Assembly: GCF_001424405.1 (NCBI RefSeq)
Contig: NZ_LMPS01000007.1
Coordinates: forward strand, 186,268-250,267
Length of the DNA stretch: 64,000 nucleotides
Reading direction: 5' to 3'
Source of the DNA: Dyadobacter sp. Leaf189
GTDB lineage: Bacteria > Bacteroidota > Bacteroidia > Cytophagales > Spirosomataceae
This document shows, piece by piece, positions 24,528 through 32,914 of this stretch. Position numbers and translations under genes: made by a program. Below the pieces are notes generated by a model, which was not told the DNA's origin, made no database searches, and was given only the letters and a program-made list of their open reading frames with translations. Numbering within the stretch: the stretch's first letter is position 1; each line of letters starts with the position of its first letter.

Positions 24528-24692
24528 GGAAAATCGCCCGGAAAATCGCCCGGAAAATCGCCCGGAAAATCGCCCGGAAAATCGCCCGGAAAATCGCCCG
24601 GAAAATCGCCCGGAAAATCGCGGAAAATCGCCCGGAAAATCGCCCGGAAAATCGCCCGGAAAATCGCCCGGAAAATCGCCCGGAAAATCGCC
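24528..24692. repeat. 12-bp tandem repeat array, 14 copies
   Basis: Unit GGAAAATCGCCC is repeated head to tail: seven perfect copies (24528-24611), one 10-base copy lacking two C (24612-24621), five perfect copies (24622-24681) and a last copy of 11 bases (24682-24692). The array ends exactly where the stop codon of the PSD1-type gene begins (24693-24695), so in the transcribed direction the repeats are the first thing after translation ends. Near-identity of the units points to recent expansion by slippage. Confidence 0.97.
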
Positions 24693-27449
24693 TTACTCTT
24701 TCGTGATTACATTATCCAGATTCAGCATCACATTCGCGGAAATGGTCAATGCAGCCAGCTCAGGTGTTCTTTCTTTCCCGTAGGCCAGAATACTGTCGGC
24801 ATCTACCGGCTTCGTTTTATAAGCATTCAATGCCTGCTTGTATACCTTTACAAGTACATCGAGGTTTTTCTGTTCAATGGGCTGGAATGTCAGCATCCGA
24901 TAACCTTCTGCGAGCTGTTGTTCGGGTGTTTTGCCTCTCTTCTGCATTTTACCCGCCAGACTTTCCGCTGCTTCCAGGTACACAGGGTCGTTGAGGGTAA
25001 CCAGCGCCTGTAAAGGAGTATTGGTCAAAATCCGTCTAGATTGACAAAACTCACGACTTGGTGCATCAAATGTAACCATCGACGGATAAGGCGCGGTCCG
25101 CTTCCAATAGGTATACACGCCGCGACGGTACTTGTCCTCGCCTTCACTCAGCACCCACTTCTCGCCGCTGTAAGGCGACTGCCAGATCTTGTCGGGCTGA
25201 GGCGGCATTACACCGGGACCGTACATTTTGTCTGATATCAGACCGCTGCACGCCAGTGCCTGGTCGCGCACCTGTTCCGCACTGAGGCGGACGCGTGGCC
25301 CGCGCGAGATCCAGATATTATAAGGATCTTTTTCAAGCTTGTCTTCATCGGTTTTGGAGCTTTGCCGGTAGGTCGACGACATAACAATCGTTTTCAGCAG
25401 CTTTTTTATACTCCATTGATCATCTTCCATAAACTTGACCGCCAGCCAGTCAAGCAGCTCGGGATGAGTGGGCTCTGCACCCTGGGAGCCAAAGTCTTCC
25501 ACAGTTTCAACAATTCCTTTTCCAAACAGCTGCTCCCAAAACCGGTTTACGATCACGCGGGAAGTCAGTGCATTGTCTCGGCTAACGATCCATTTTGCCA
25601 AACCAAGTCTGTCCCGTGGCGCGTCACCGGGTAATGGTGCCAGTAATTTCGGCACATCAGGTTTTACCTCTGCGCCCTTCACCATCCAATTTCCGCGTAC
25701 AAAAACATGGGTTTTTCGCGCAAAATCCCCCTTTCCTTCCCATATCACAGGCATACTTTCCGTCTGCCGAGTCAGTACCGTCGCATAATCCGCAAGAATG
25801 TCCTTATACTCCGGTTTGTCACTCCCCGGCAATGCTTTTTGAAATGAAATCCAGGTGATACGAACCCATTCTTCGGGCGCTTTGGGGCTTTTAAGTGTGA
25901 GATATATGTCGTGCTTACCCAATGTTTTAACAAGCGGCGCAATGATCACAGAATCTCTAACCGGCACTTTGGTCTCGGAAATCACAGGTCCGTCCAGTTT
26001 GTCAAGGTGTAACGAAAGCACTGCATTCTCCGCTTTGGTGGCAATATTCATTACTACATTATCAGCGCCGGTGAGGTTAACCTGCGAAATTCGGGCATTC
26101 CCATTATTTTTTACACCATAATAAGAGATCGTCAGTACGGTCGACTGGTCGCCTTTTACAAAGTTGTGGGCATTGATCTTCGGCTCCATTACCTTCATAA
26201 ACTGCGTGACCTCCGGCAGCTGCTCCGGTTTGTTTTGCCGGATCCAGCTTTTCACCCGTTCCACACGCATTGAATCTTCTCCTTTATAAAACCGCATCTT
26301 TGGCCATTCATCCCACACATCTTCATCACGTGTGTTGTTGAAGAACGCCATGTACTTATAATAATCTTCGTGCGGAATCGGATCGTAAGGGTGGCTGTGG
26401 CATTGAATGCAGGCGAAAGTGGTACCCTGCCAAACTTCCCAGGTTGTATTCACGCGGTCAATTTGCGCAGCTGTACGAAACTCTTCGTCATCGGTGCCGC
26501 CCTCATTGTTCGTCATTGTATTCCGGTGATAGCCGGTGGCGATCATATTGTCTTCGAGCGGGAAACCGTCCTTATCCTTTTGAAGCAAATCTCCCGCGAG
26601 CTGCTCAATGGTGAATTGGTCAAAAGGCTTATCCTGGTTGAAAGATTTAACCACATAATCGCGGTAGCGCCACATAGAGCGGCCACCATCGCTCTCGTAT
26701 CCTTTTGTATCTGCGTACCGGGCCAGGTCCATCCACATGGAAGTCCAGCGCTCGCCGTAACCAGGCGATTGGAGCAGCCGGTCAACTACCTTTTCATAAG
26801 CATTTTCAGATTTGTCATTTACAAAGTCAGCTACCTGCTTTTCGGTAGGAGGAAGGCCGGTCAGATCCAGACTTACGCGGCGGATCAACGTGGCGCGGTC
26901 GGCTTCTGGCGATACTTGAAGATCTTTGCTTTTTAACTTGTCGAGGATAAAATGGTCAATTTCATTGGTCGCCCACTTTTTGTCACCGGTGTTCAGCAAG
27001 CCGAACAAATTACTAAAACTGTTGAGGGAAGGTACTTCCGGTTTTTCTATCTTTTTGTAAGACCAGTGGGTTTCCCATTCTGCACCCTCATTGATCCATT
27101 TTTTAAGAATATCGACTTCCTGTTCATTTAGCGGCGTGCCGTTTTTAGGCATTTTTTCATCCGGATCGTCGCTTAATATCCTTCGGATCATCTCACTCGC
27201 GTCCGCGTCGCCCCTCACCACTGGTATCTTGCCTGATTTACCAGGTTCCAGCATTTCATGCTCAAACAGGAAACTCACATCACCTGCCTTTTTTACACCT
27301 CCGTGACAGCCCATGCAATGCTTATTCAGGATAGGCTTTACGTCGGTATTATAGTCTACCGCAGAGGAACCCGAGCCCGAAAGCCAGAAAAAGGAAGATA
27401 TAACAACGATCAGAGCTCCCGCGCCAATAAATATTTTGTTACTCACCAT
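24693..27449 (-). CDS. PSCyt1/DUF1549/DUF1553 multi-domain cytochrome (PSD1 type)
   Basis: 918 residues. An N-terminal membrane anchor (FIGAGALIVVISSFFWL) is followed by a PSCyt1 cytochrome domain with haem motif CMGCH at 45-49 and MPKNGTPLNEQEVDIL. DUF1549 (PSCyt2) then spans about 160-370 with RRVSLDLTGLPPTEKQVADFV and a second haem-type motif CIQCHSHPYDP. A beta-rich middle comes next, and DUF1553 (PSD1) from about 610 has NRFWEQLFGKGIVETVEDFG and FDAPSREFCQSRRILTNTPL. It is first in an operon with DUF1501, RhaM-like, DUF2231 and isomerase genes. The family is linked by context to polysaccharide use, but its reaction is not known. Confidence 0.9.
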   Translation of the reverse strand: MVSNKIFIGAGALIVVISSFFWLSGSGSSAVDYNTDVKPILNKHCMGCHGGVKKAGDVSFLFEHEMLEPGKSGKIPVVRGDADASEMIRRILSDDPDEKMPKNGTPLNEQEVDILKKWINEGAEWETHWSYKKIEKPEVPSLNSFSNLFGLLNTGDKKWATNEIDHFILDKLKSKDLQVSPEADRATLIRRVSLDLTGLPPTEKQVADFVNDKSENAYEKVVDRLLQSPGYGERWTSMWMDLARYADTKGYESDGGRSMWRYRDYVVKSFNQDKPFDQFTIEQLAGDLLQKDKDGFPLEDNMIATGYHRNTMTNNEGGTDDEEFRTAAQIDRVNTTWEVWQGTTFACIQCHSHPYDPIPHEDYYKYMAFFNNTRDEDVWDEWPKMRFYKGEDSMRVERVKSWIRQNKPEQLPEVTQFMKVMEPKINAHNFVKGDQSTVLTISYYGVKNNGNARISQVNLTGADNVVMNIATKAENAVLSLHLDKLDGPVISETKVPVRDSVIIAPLVKTLGKHDIYLTLKSPKAPEEWVRITWISFQKALPGSDKPEYKDILADYATVLTRQTESMPVIWEGKGDFARKTHVFVRGNWMVKGAEVKPDVPKLLAPLPGDAPRDRLGLAKWIVSRDNALTSRVIVNRFWEQLFGKGIVETVEDFGSQGAEPTHPELLDWLAVKFMEDDQWSIKKLLKTIVMSSTYRQSSKTDEDKLEKDPYNIWISRGPRVRLSAEQVRDQALACSGLISDKMYGPGVMPPQPDKIWQSPYSGEKWVLSEGEDKYRRGVYTYWKRTAPYPSMVTFDAPSREFCQSRRILTNTPLQALVTLNDPVYLEAAESLAGKMQKRGKTPEQQLAEGYRMLTFQPIEQKNLDVLVKVYKQALNAYKTKPVDADSILAYGKERTPELAALTISANVMLNLDNVITKE

Positions 27450-27735
27450 CCTTTGACTATTCTGTTTGTTCTAAACATCAATATAGCGAATTATAACCTT
27501 TAAAAGTATTTATGGTCAGGGGTTTACTTACAGCTGCATCTGCAATAGCTTACAGGTTGCTGGTAACTGTTTTTCAATGCAGGCGCTCCGGTTAGTTGTA
27601 TTTAGTTCATACTGTGTTTGATAATGATCGGATACTTTCCTTCTGGATTATCTGTTGAATAAGGAAAAAATAGTTTGCTATTCTAAATTTTTCAATCCTA
27701 ATTTGCGGTTCATTTTCGACCCCCTACTGCATATA

Positions 27736-28119
27736 GTGAAGACTCAAAGAGTTATCAATCAGACAATCAGCTTCATGCTTGCCGCCTTGCTTTTGGTGGT
27801 AGCAGGCGCCCGGTCGTGGTCTGATCATGCAATTGGCGGGGAGAAATTCGTTTCCAAATCGAAAGAAATAACAAAGGGTGCTGCTGCTGAGCAGGGTTCC
27901 CTGCCTGTTGAAGCCAAAGTGAGCGCGCTTGCGCTGGATGCGGTTATTACTCCCGCTATTTCGTTTGACTTTTCGCATTACTTCTATTTTTTACCTCAGC
28001 CTGTCTGGCATTTTGTTGCCAAAGAACTGGCAGTCAGGTTTACTTTTCAGGAATCGTTTTTCCTGTTCTCCTACTTCCACCGGATCTTCGGAAGATTCAT
28101 AGTCACCAACGCTCCCTGA
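27736..28119 (+). CDS. Small exported protein of unknown function upstream of secDF
   Basis: From the GTG at 27736 the protein is about 127 residues: a basic start (KTQRVINQ), a hydrophobic signal (TISFMLAALLLVVAG), a polar middle and a C-terminus rich in aromatic residues (SFDFSHYFYFLP, ESFFLFSYFHRIFGRFIVTNAP). I do not recognise a named domain, though I have the impression that Cytophagales genomes carry similar proteins. The start is uncertain: an in-frame ATG lies at 27775 and a TTG at 27655. It reads towards secDF, 124 bases away. Confidence 0.5.
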   Translation: MKTQRVINQTISFMLAALLLVVAGARSWSDHAIGGEKFVSKSKEITKGAAAEQGSLPVEAKVSALALDAVITPAISFDFSHYFYFLPQPVWHFVAKELAVRFTFQESFFLFSYFHRIFGRFIVTNAP

Positions 28120-28243
28120 CATTCCGGGAGATCTTTTCCGCATTACTGTAATACTTTCATCGAGAAGTGCTTCGTAACCTGTCATCAGGTAGCAAATCCG
28201 TATTTTTTATCAAGAATCCCAATTAATTTTTTCATTTAAGAAA

Positions 28244-31216
28244 ATGACCAATAAAAATGGAATAATAGGGTTGACCATCGTGATCGCCCTTATTAGCGTT
28301 TATTATCTGTCTTTTACTTTTGCTTCAAGAAGCTTTAAAAGCAAGGCGATTGCTTATGCAACCGACGCAAAAGGAGAGGTAGATGTCGCCAAAAAACAAC
28401 GTTACATTGATTCATTGTGGCGTGAAGAAGTGTACCTCGGCCACACATTGCAGGAGGTTACCGAACGTGAGCTGAACCTGGGTCTTGACCTGCAAGGTGG
28501 AATGCACGTGGTGTTGGAGGTAGCACCTGCCGACATTTTGAGAGGAATGGCAGGTGGAAATGCACGCAGCGCTGCTTTCCAGACTGCATTGAAAAAAGCC
28601 GGCGAAGACAAAGCGGCCAGCAATAGTACATTCATCAACCGTTTTGCGGCAGCATACAAAGAAGCAGCGCCTAACAGCAGCCTCGCTTCCCTGTTTGCAA
28701 CCAGCGCCAACCGTGGTAAGATCAGCAGTAGTTCATCTGATGCAGATGTAGTTAAAATGCTGAATACGGAGGTAAACGGTTCTATTGATCGCGCTTTCCA
28801 GATTACCTCTGCTCGTATTGATAAGTTTGGCGTAACTAACCCGAACATTCAGCGTCTGCCTGGACAAAACCGGATTTTGGTAGAATTGCCAGGTGTTGAT
28901 AACCCTGAGCGTGTTCGTCGTCTGCTTTCAGGTGCTGCGAAACTGGAATTTGCAGAAGTGTACCTGACTCAGGAACTGGGCGCAGGTCTGGAAGGATTGG
29001 GCCGGTATCTGACCCAGCAAGCTGAGATTGAGAAAGCAAAAAAACCTGCTGCTGCTGGAACAATTGCAACAACTGATTCAACCAAGAAAACATCAACTGG
29101 CGGACTGGCTGAACAGCTGGCACAGAAAAGCGATTCTACTGCAAACGATTCGGCTGCGGTAGCTGCACAAACTGCTGCATTGACGAGCCTGTTTGTTCCA
29201 ATGCCACAAGGATTGGGTGTTTATTTGAAAGACACTGCACGTGCCGGAGAAATCCTGCGCCGCCCGGAAGTACGCTCATTGTTCCCTGCTGACCTTGTTT
29301 TCATGTGGGACAGAAAAGGAACAGCTGCCGGAGATAATCAATTGATCCTGCCTTTGTATTTTATTAAAAAGGCAAACGGCGAAGCTGCCATGGAAGGTGA
29401 TGTGATTGTAGATGCAACACACGATTATGACGAAAGAGGCCGGCCGGAAGTTACCATGCGTATGAATGGAGAAGGTGCTCGTAAATGGCGTTCATTGACT
29501 GCCCGCAGCGTAGGTCGTCCGGTAGCGATTATCATCGATAACCTGGTTTACACTGCACCAACTGTACAAGGTGAAATTCCAAATGGTAACTCAAGCATTA
29601 CCGGGAACTTTACTGTGGAAGAGACAAAGGATATGTCAAACGTGCTGAAAGCGGGTAAACTGCCTGCTCCGACTCACATTGTTGAAGAAGCGGTAGTAGG
29701 TTCGTCACTGGGCGCTGAGGCGATCAACGATGGTTTGCTTTCATCTGCGGTTGGTTTGCTGATCGTACTGGTCTTCATGGTAGCTTATTATAACAAAGCA
29801 GGTTGGATCGCAGATATCGCATTGCTGATCAACTTGTTCTTCCTGCTGGGAGTAATGGCGTCGTTGGGCGCAGTATTGACGCTTTCAGGTATCGCCGGTA
29901 TCGTACTTTCAATTGGTATGGCGGTAGATGCGAACGTACTGATCTACGAAGGTATCAAGGCAGAGCTGGAAGAAGGTAAGCCATTTGGACAGGCTATTCG
30001 TGATGGTTTCAAACATTCATTAAGCGCGATCATTGACTCCAACGTAACTACTTTGCTGACGGGTATTATCCTTTATACGTTCGGTACAGGTCTGGTACTT
30101 GGTTTTGCAACGACGCTTGTACTGGGTCTGCTTACTTCATTGTTCAGCGCCATTTTCATTACACGTTTGCTACTAGAATACCAGATCAAAAAAGGCAAGG
30201 CATTTAACTTCTACACAGGCCTGACCAAGAATTGGTTTAAAGACAACGATTTCGACTTCGTTTCACAACGTAAGCGTTTTTACCTGATTTCCGGAGTGAT
30301 TATAGCGATTGGTATCGGTTCATTCATTTTCAAAGGTTTTGGACTGGGTATCGACTTCAAAGGCGGTCGTTCTTACGTGGTTCGTTTTGAAAATAATGTT
30401 GATGCGGACGATCTGCGTGACAAAATGGATCAGACACTTGGATCTGCAACGGAGGTAAAAACTTTCGGTGGTCAGGACCAGGTTAAAATTACAACTGCTT
30501 ACCTGATCGAAGAAACCACAGCGGATGCAGATCAAAAAGCGGAAGCGAAGATCATGGAGGGTGTGAAGAAAATCGGTAATAACCCTGCCAAAATCGTGAG
30601 CTCAAACAAAGTAGGGCCAACTATGGCGCAGGATACACTTTGGTCGGCTGTTTACGCGGTACTACTTGCGCTTGCTGCCAACTTTGTATACATCCTGATC
30701 CGGTTTAAAAGAGTTGCATTCAGCTATGGAGCGGTTATGTCACTTGCCCACGACGTTGTGATTATTCTAGCGATATTCTCGCTGTTCAATGGCTGGTTAC
30801 CATGGTCACTGGATATCGACCAGGCATTTATCGGTGCGATCCTGACGATGATCGGTTACTCTATGAACGATACCGTTGTAATTTATGACCGTATCCGGGA
30901 CTACCTGGCGGATGATAAGTCACGTGGACAGAGCCTTCCTACAGTTATCAACAATGCGTTGAACAGTACATTGAGCCGTACCGCGGTTACGGGTATTTCG
31001 GTAATCCTGGTACTGATCGTTCTGATGATTTTCGGAGGCGCAGTAATCCGCGGATTTACATTCTGTATGTTGCTTGGTGTAATCGTAGGTACTTATTCTT
31101 CGCTTTTCGTAGCGGCACCAATCGTGGTTGACCTTCTGCAGCGTGACCAGAATAAAACGCCTTCACTCGCAACAGCGGAAACTGTACCGGCAGCGCCAAA
31201 GAAAGTAAAAGCATAA
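28244..31216 (+). CDS. secDF: Fused protein translocase subunits SecD-SecF
   Basis: 990 residues joining SecD and SecF, the proton-driven factors that help pull preproteins through SecYEG. The SecD half has a first membrane helix, LGLDLQGGMHVVLEV, a large periplasmic part, and membrane motifs GIAGIVLSIGMAVDANVLIYE. The SecF half starts near residue 675 (FYLISGVIIAIGIGSF) with GLGIDFKGGRSYVVRF, VGPTMAQDTLWSA and IGYSMNDTVVIYDRIRD. The fused form is normal in Bacteroidota. A clear terminator follows. Confidence 0.97.
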   Translation: MTNKNGIIGLTIVIALISVYYLSFTFASRSFKSKAIAYATDAKGEVDVAKKQRYIDSLWREEVYLGHTLQEVTERELNLGLDLQGGMHVVLEVAPADILRGMAGGNARSAAFQTALKKAGEDKAASNSTFINRFAAAYKEAAPNSSLASLFATSANRGKISSSSSDADVVKMLNTEVNGSIDRAFQITSARIDKFGVTNPNIQRLPGQNRILVELPGVDNPERVRRLLSGAAKLEFAEVYLTQELGAGLEGLGRYLTQQAEIEKAKKPAAAGTIATTDSTKKTSTGGLAEQLAQKSDSTANDSAAVAAQTAALTSLFVPMPQGLGVYLKDTARAGEILRRPEVRSLFPADLVFMWDRKGTAAGDNQLILPLYFIKKANGEAAMEGDVIVDATHDYDERGRPEVTMRMNGEGARKWRSLTARSVGRPVAIIIDNLVYTAPTVQGEIPNGNSSITGNFTVEETKDMSNVLKAGKLPAPTHIVEEAVVGSSLGAEAINDGLLSSAVGLLIVLVFMVAYYNKAGWIADIALLINLFFLLGVMASLGAVLTLSGIAGIVLSIGMAVDANVLIYEGIKAELEEGKPFGQAIRDGFKHSLSAIIDSNVTTLLTGIILYTFGTGLVLGFATTLVLGLLTSLFSAIFITRLLLEYQIKKGKAFNFYTGLTKNWFKDNDFDFVSQRKRFYLISGVIIAIGIGSFIFKGFGLGIDFKGGRSYVVRFENNVDADDLRDKMDQTLGSATEVKTFGGQDQVKITTAYLIEETTADADQKAEAKIMEGVKKIGNNPAKIVSSNKVGPTMAQDTLWSAVYAVLLALAANFVYILIRFKRVAFSYGAVMSLAHDVVIILAIFSLFNGWLPWSLDIDQAFIGAILTMIGYSMNDTVVIYDRIRDYLADDKSRGQSLPTVINNALNSTLSRTAVTGISVILVLIVLMIFGGAVIRGFTFCMLLGVIVGTYSSLFVAAPIVVDLLQRDQNKTPSLATAETVPAAPKKVKA

Positions 31217-31225
31217 TTAAATAGA

Positions 31226-31265
31226 AGAAAAGAGGGCTAGCATTGTGCTATCCCTCTTTTTATTT
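31226..31265 (+). terminator. Terminator after secDF
   Basis: AAAAGAGGG followed by TAGCA, loop TTG, TGCTA and CCCTCTTTTT forms a two-part stem ending in a T-run, directly after secDF. Confidence 0.88.
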
Positions 31266-31336
31266 TGCCTTCGTACATTCTTAGCGAATTTTCTTTTAGT
31301 TTTATAAGATGTTAATATAACTACAACAAACAGCTT

Positions 31337-32788
31337 ATGGCAAATCAATTATGGGCTAAAAAGCCCATTGAGAAATTATTGAGTGAATCAACAGGCGAAG
31401 CTAACCAGCTAAAAAGATCGTTGGGGTCAGCTAGTTTGGTAGCATTAGGAATTGGCGCCATTATCGGTGCGGGACTCTTCTCTTTAACAGGTATTGCCGC
31501 TGCGGAACACTCAGGGCCAGCAGTAACCATTTCATTTGTACTTGCTGCATTGGGCTGCGGTTTTGCGGGCCTCTGCTACGCTGAATTTGCTTCCATGATC
31601 CCCATTGCGGGAAGTGCCTATACCTATTCTTATGCAACAATGGGTGAGTTCGTAGCCTGGATCATCGGCTGGGACCTCGTACTTGAATATGCGCTTGGCG
31701 CCGCCACAGTTTCGGTAAGCTGGTCGAGGTACCTGCTCGAATTGCTCAGCAAATTTGACGTACACCTTCCCACTCAGCTGGTTTGTTCTCCATTTGAAGT
31801 GGTAACACTGAGTAACGGAACGGTGATCGATAATGGGATTGTCAATCTGCCTGCCATTTTCATCGTGTGCATGCTGTCGTTATTGCTAATCCGTGGTACC
31901 GAAGGTTCTGCATTTCTGAACAACTTCCTGGTAGTACTGAAAGTAGCTGTTGTATTGATATTCATCGCATTGGGTTGGAGCCACATCAACCCTGATAACT
32001 ACGTTCCTTACATTCCTGAAAACACAGGCGCTTACGAAAACTTTGGATGGTCGGGTATTGCAACCGGGGCCGCCGTGGTGTTCTTTGCATTCATCGGGTT
32101 TGATGCGGTATCTACTGCCGCGCAGGAAGCTAAAAACCCGCAAAAAGGAATGCCGATCGGTATCCTGGGCTCTCTCGTGGTTTGTACGATTTTGTACGTG
32201 CTTTTTGCACACGTAATGACAGGTCTGGTGAAATACACGGACTTCCTGAATGATGCAAAACCTGCTGCAACTGCATTCGCAAAAACAGGCTATGATTCGC
32301 TGCAGACTGCATTGATTATCGCGATTTTGGCGGGTTATACTTCGGTAATGCTGGTTATGCTATTAGGCCAGAGCCGCGTATTTTATTCGATGAGTAAAGA
32401 TGGTTTGCTGCCGAAATTTTTCAGCGCGGTGCACCCAAAGTTCGCAACGCCATTCAAGACAAACTTGTTCTTCATGGTTTTCGTGAGCATTTTCGCGGGA
32501 TTGGTTCCGGTAAGTGACCTGGGCCACATGGTAAGTATCGGTACCTTGTTCGCATTCTGTCTGGTTTGCGTGGGCGTATGGATGCTCCGCGTAAAAAGAC
32601 CTGAGCTGCACCGCTCATTCCGCACGCCGCTGGTACCATTCGTACCGATTATGGGGATTGTCGTTTGTGTGTACCTGATGTACTCTCTACCGGTAGAAAG
32701 CTGGTATCGTCTGGCCATCTGGCTGGCGATTGGCTTAGCGGTTTATTTTGGATATGGTAAGAAAAACAGCAAAATAGGACAGTACTAG
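31337..32788 (+). CDS. APC-family amino acid permease (cationic amino acid transporter type)
   Basis: A 483-residue inner-membrane protein with about twelve transmembrane helices. The first helix has the APC-family motif GIGAIIGAGLFSLTGIAA. SGPAVTISFVLAALGCGFAGLCYAEFASMIP and GSAYTYSYATMGEF follow in the order seen in CAT-type transporters, and VFFAFIGFDAVSTAAQEAKNP near residue 255 is the second signature. The cytoplasmic start LKRSLGSASLVALG is typical of the LysP/CAT branch. Substrate specificity is uncertain. It is a single gene bounded by terminators. Confidence 0.9.
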   Translation: MANQLWAKKPIEKLLSESTGEANQLKRSLGSASLVALGIGAIIGAGLFSLTGIAAAEHSGPAVTISFVLAALGCGFAGLCYAEFASMIPIAGSAYTYSYATMGEFVAWIIGWDLVLEYALGAATVSVSWSRYLLELLSKFDVHLPTQLVCSPFEVVTLSNGTVIDNGIVNLPAIFIVCMLSLLLIRGTEGSAFLNNFLVVLKVAVVLIFIALGWSHINPDNYVPYIPENTGAYENFGWSGIATGAAVVFFAFIGFDAVSTAAQEAKNPQKGMPIGILGSLVVCTILYVLFAHVMTGLVKYTDFLNDAKPAATAFAKTGYDSLQTALIIAILAGYTSVMLVMLLGQSRVFYSMSKDGLLPKFFSAVHPKFATPFKTNLFFMVFVSIFAGLVPVSDLGHMVSIGTLFAFCLVCVGVWMLRVKRPELHRSFRTPLVPFVPIMGIVVCVYLMYSLPVESWYRLAIWLAIGLAVYFGYGKKNSKIGQY

Positions 32789-32790
32789 TT

Positions 32791-32818
32791 GGCTGTCGGC
32801 TTTCGGCCGTCGGCTATC
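32791..32818. repeat. Heptamer repeats (GGCNNTC)
   Basis: Four contiguous 7-base units, GGCTGTC, GGCTTTC, GGCCGTC and GGCTATC, begin three bases after the permease stop codon. Confidence 0.7.
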
Positions 32819-32845
32819 AGCCTTCCTCTTTTGTATTAATATTTT

Positions 32846-32889
32846 AAAGCCGTGGTTGTTTCAGTAGAAGCAGCCACGGCTTTTTTTTT
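32846..32889. terminator. Bidirectional terminator between permease and lhgO
   Basis: AAAGCCGTGG (32846-32855) pairs with CCACGGCTTT (32874-32883), with extra internal pairing, and is followed by nine T in all. It lies between the two heptamer arrays. Confidence 0.88.
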
Positions 32890-32890
32890 A

Positions 32891-32914
32891 GCCGACTGCC
32901 GACTACCGACTGCC
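32891..32914. repeat. Heptamer repeats, inverted relative to 32791-32818
   Basis: GCCGACT, GCCGACT, ACCGACT and GCC are contiguous and end at the lhgO stop codon. On the minus strand they read GGCAGTC-like units, the same heptamer family as on the other side of the terminator. Confidence 0.7.

Noticed and set aside
24528..24692. A CRISPR array
   Set aside because: The units are contiguous 12-mers without spacers, and no cas gene is present.
24506..24706. An open frame of RKIA and ENRP repeats across the tandem array
   Set aside because: It is a by-product of the 12-bp repeat having no stop in that frame; it has no start context, no homologue that I know of, and lies on the opposite strand to the operon.
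27991..28185. A 64-residue minus-strand frame overlapping the small exported protein
   Set aside because: The plus-strand frame has a signal peptide and a plausible C-terminus; the minus frame has no features.
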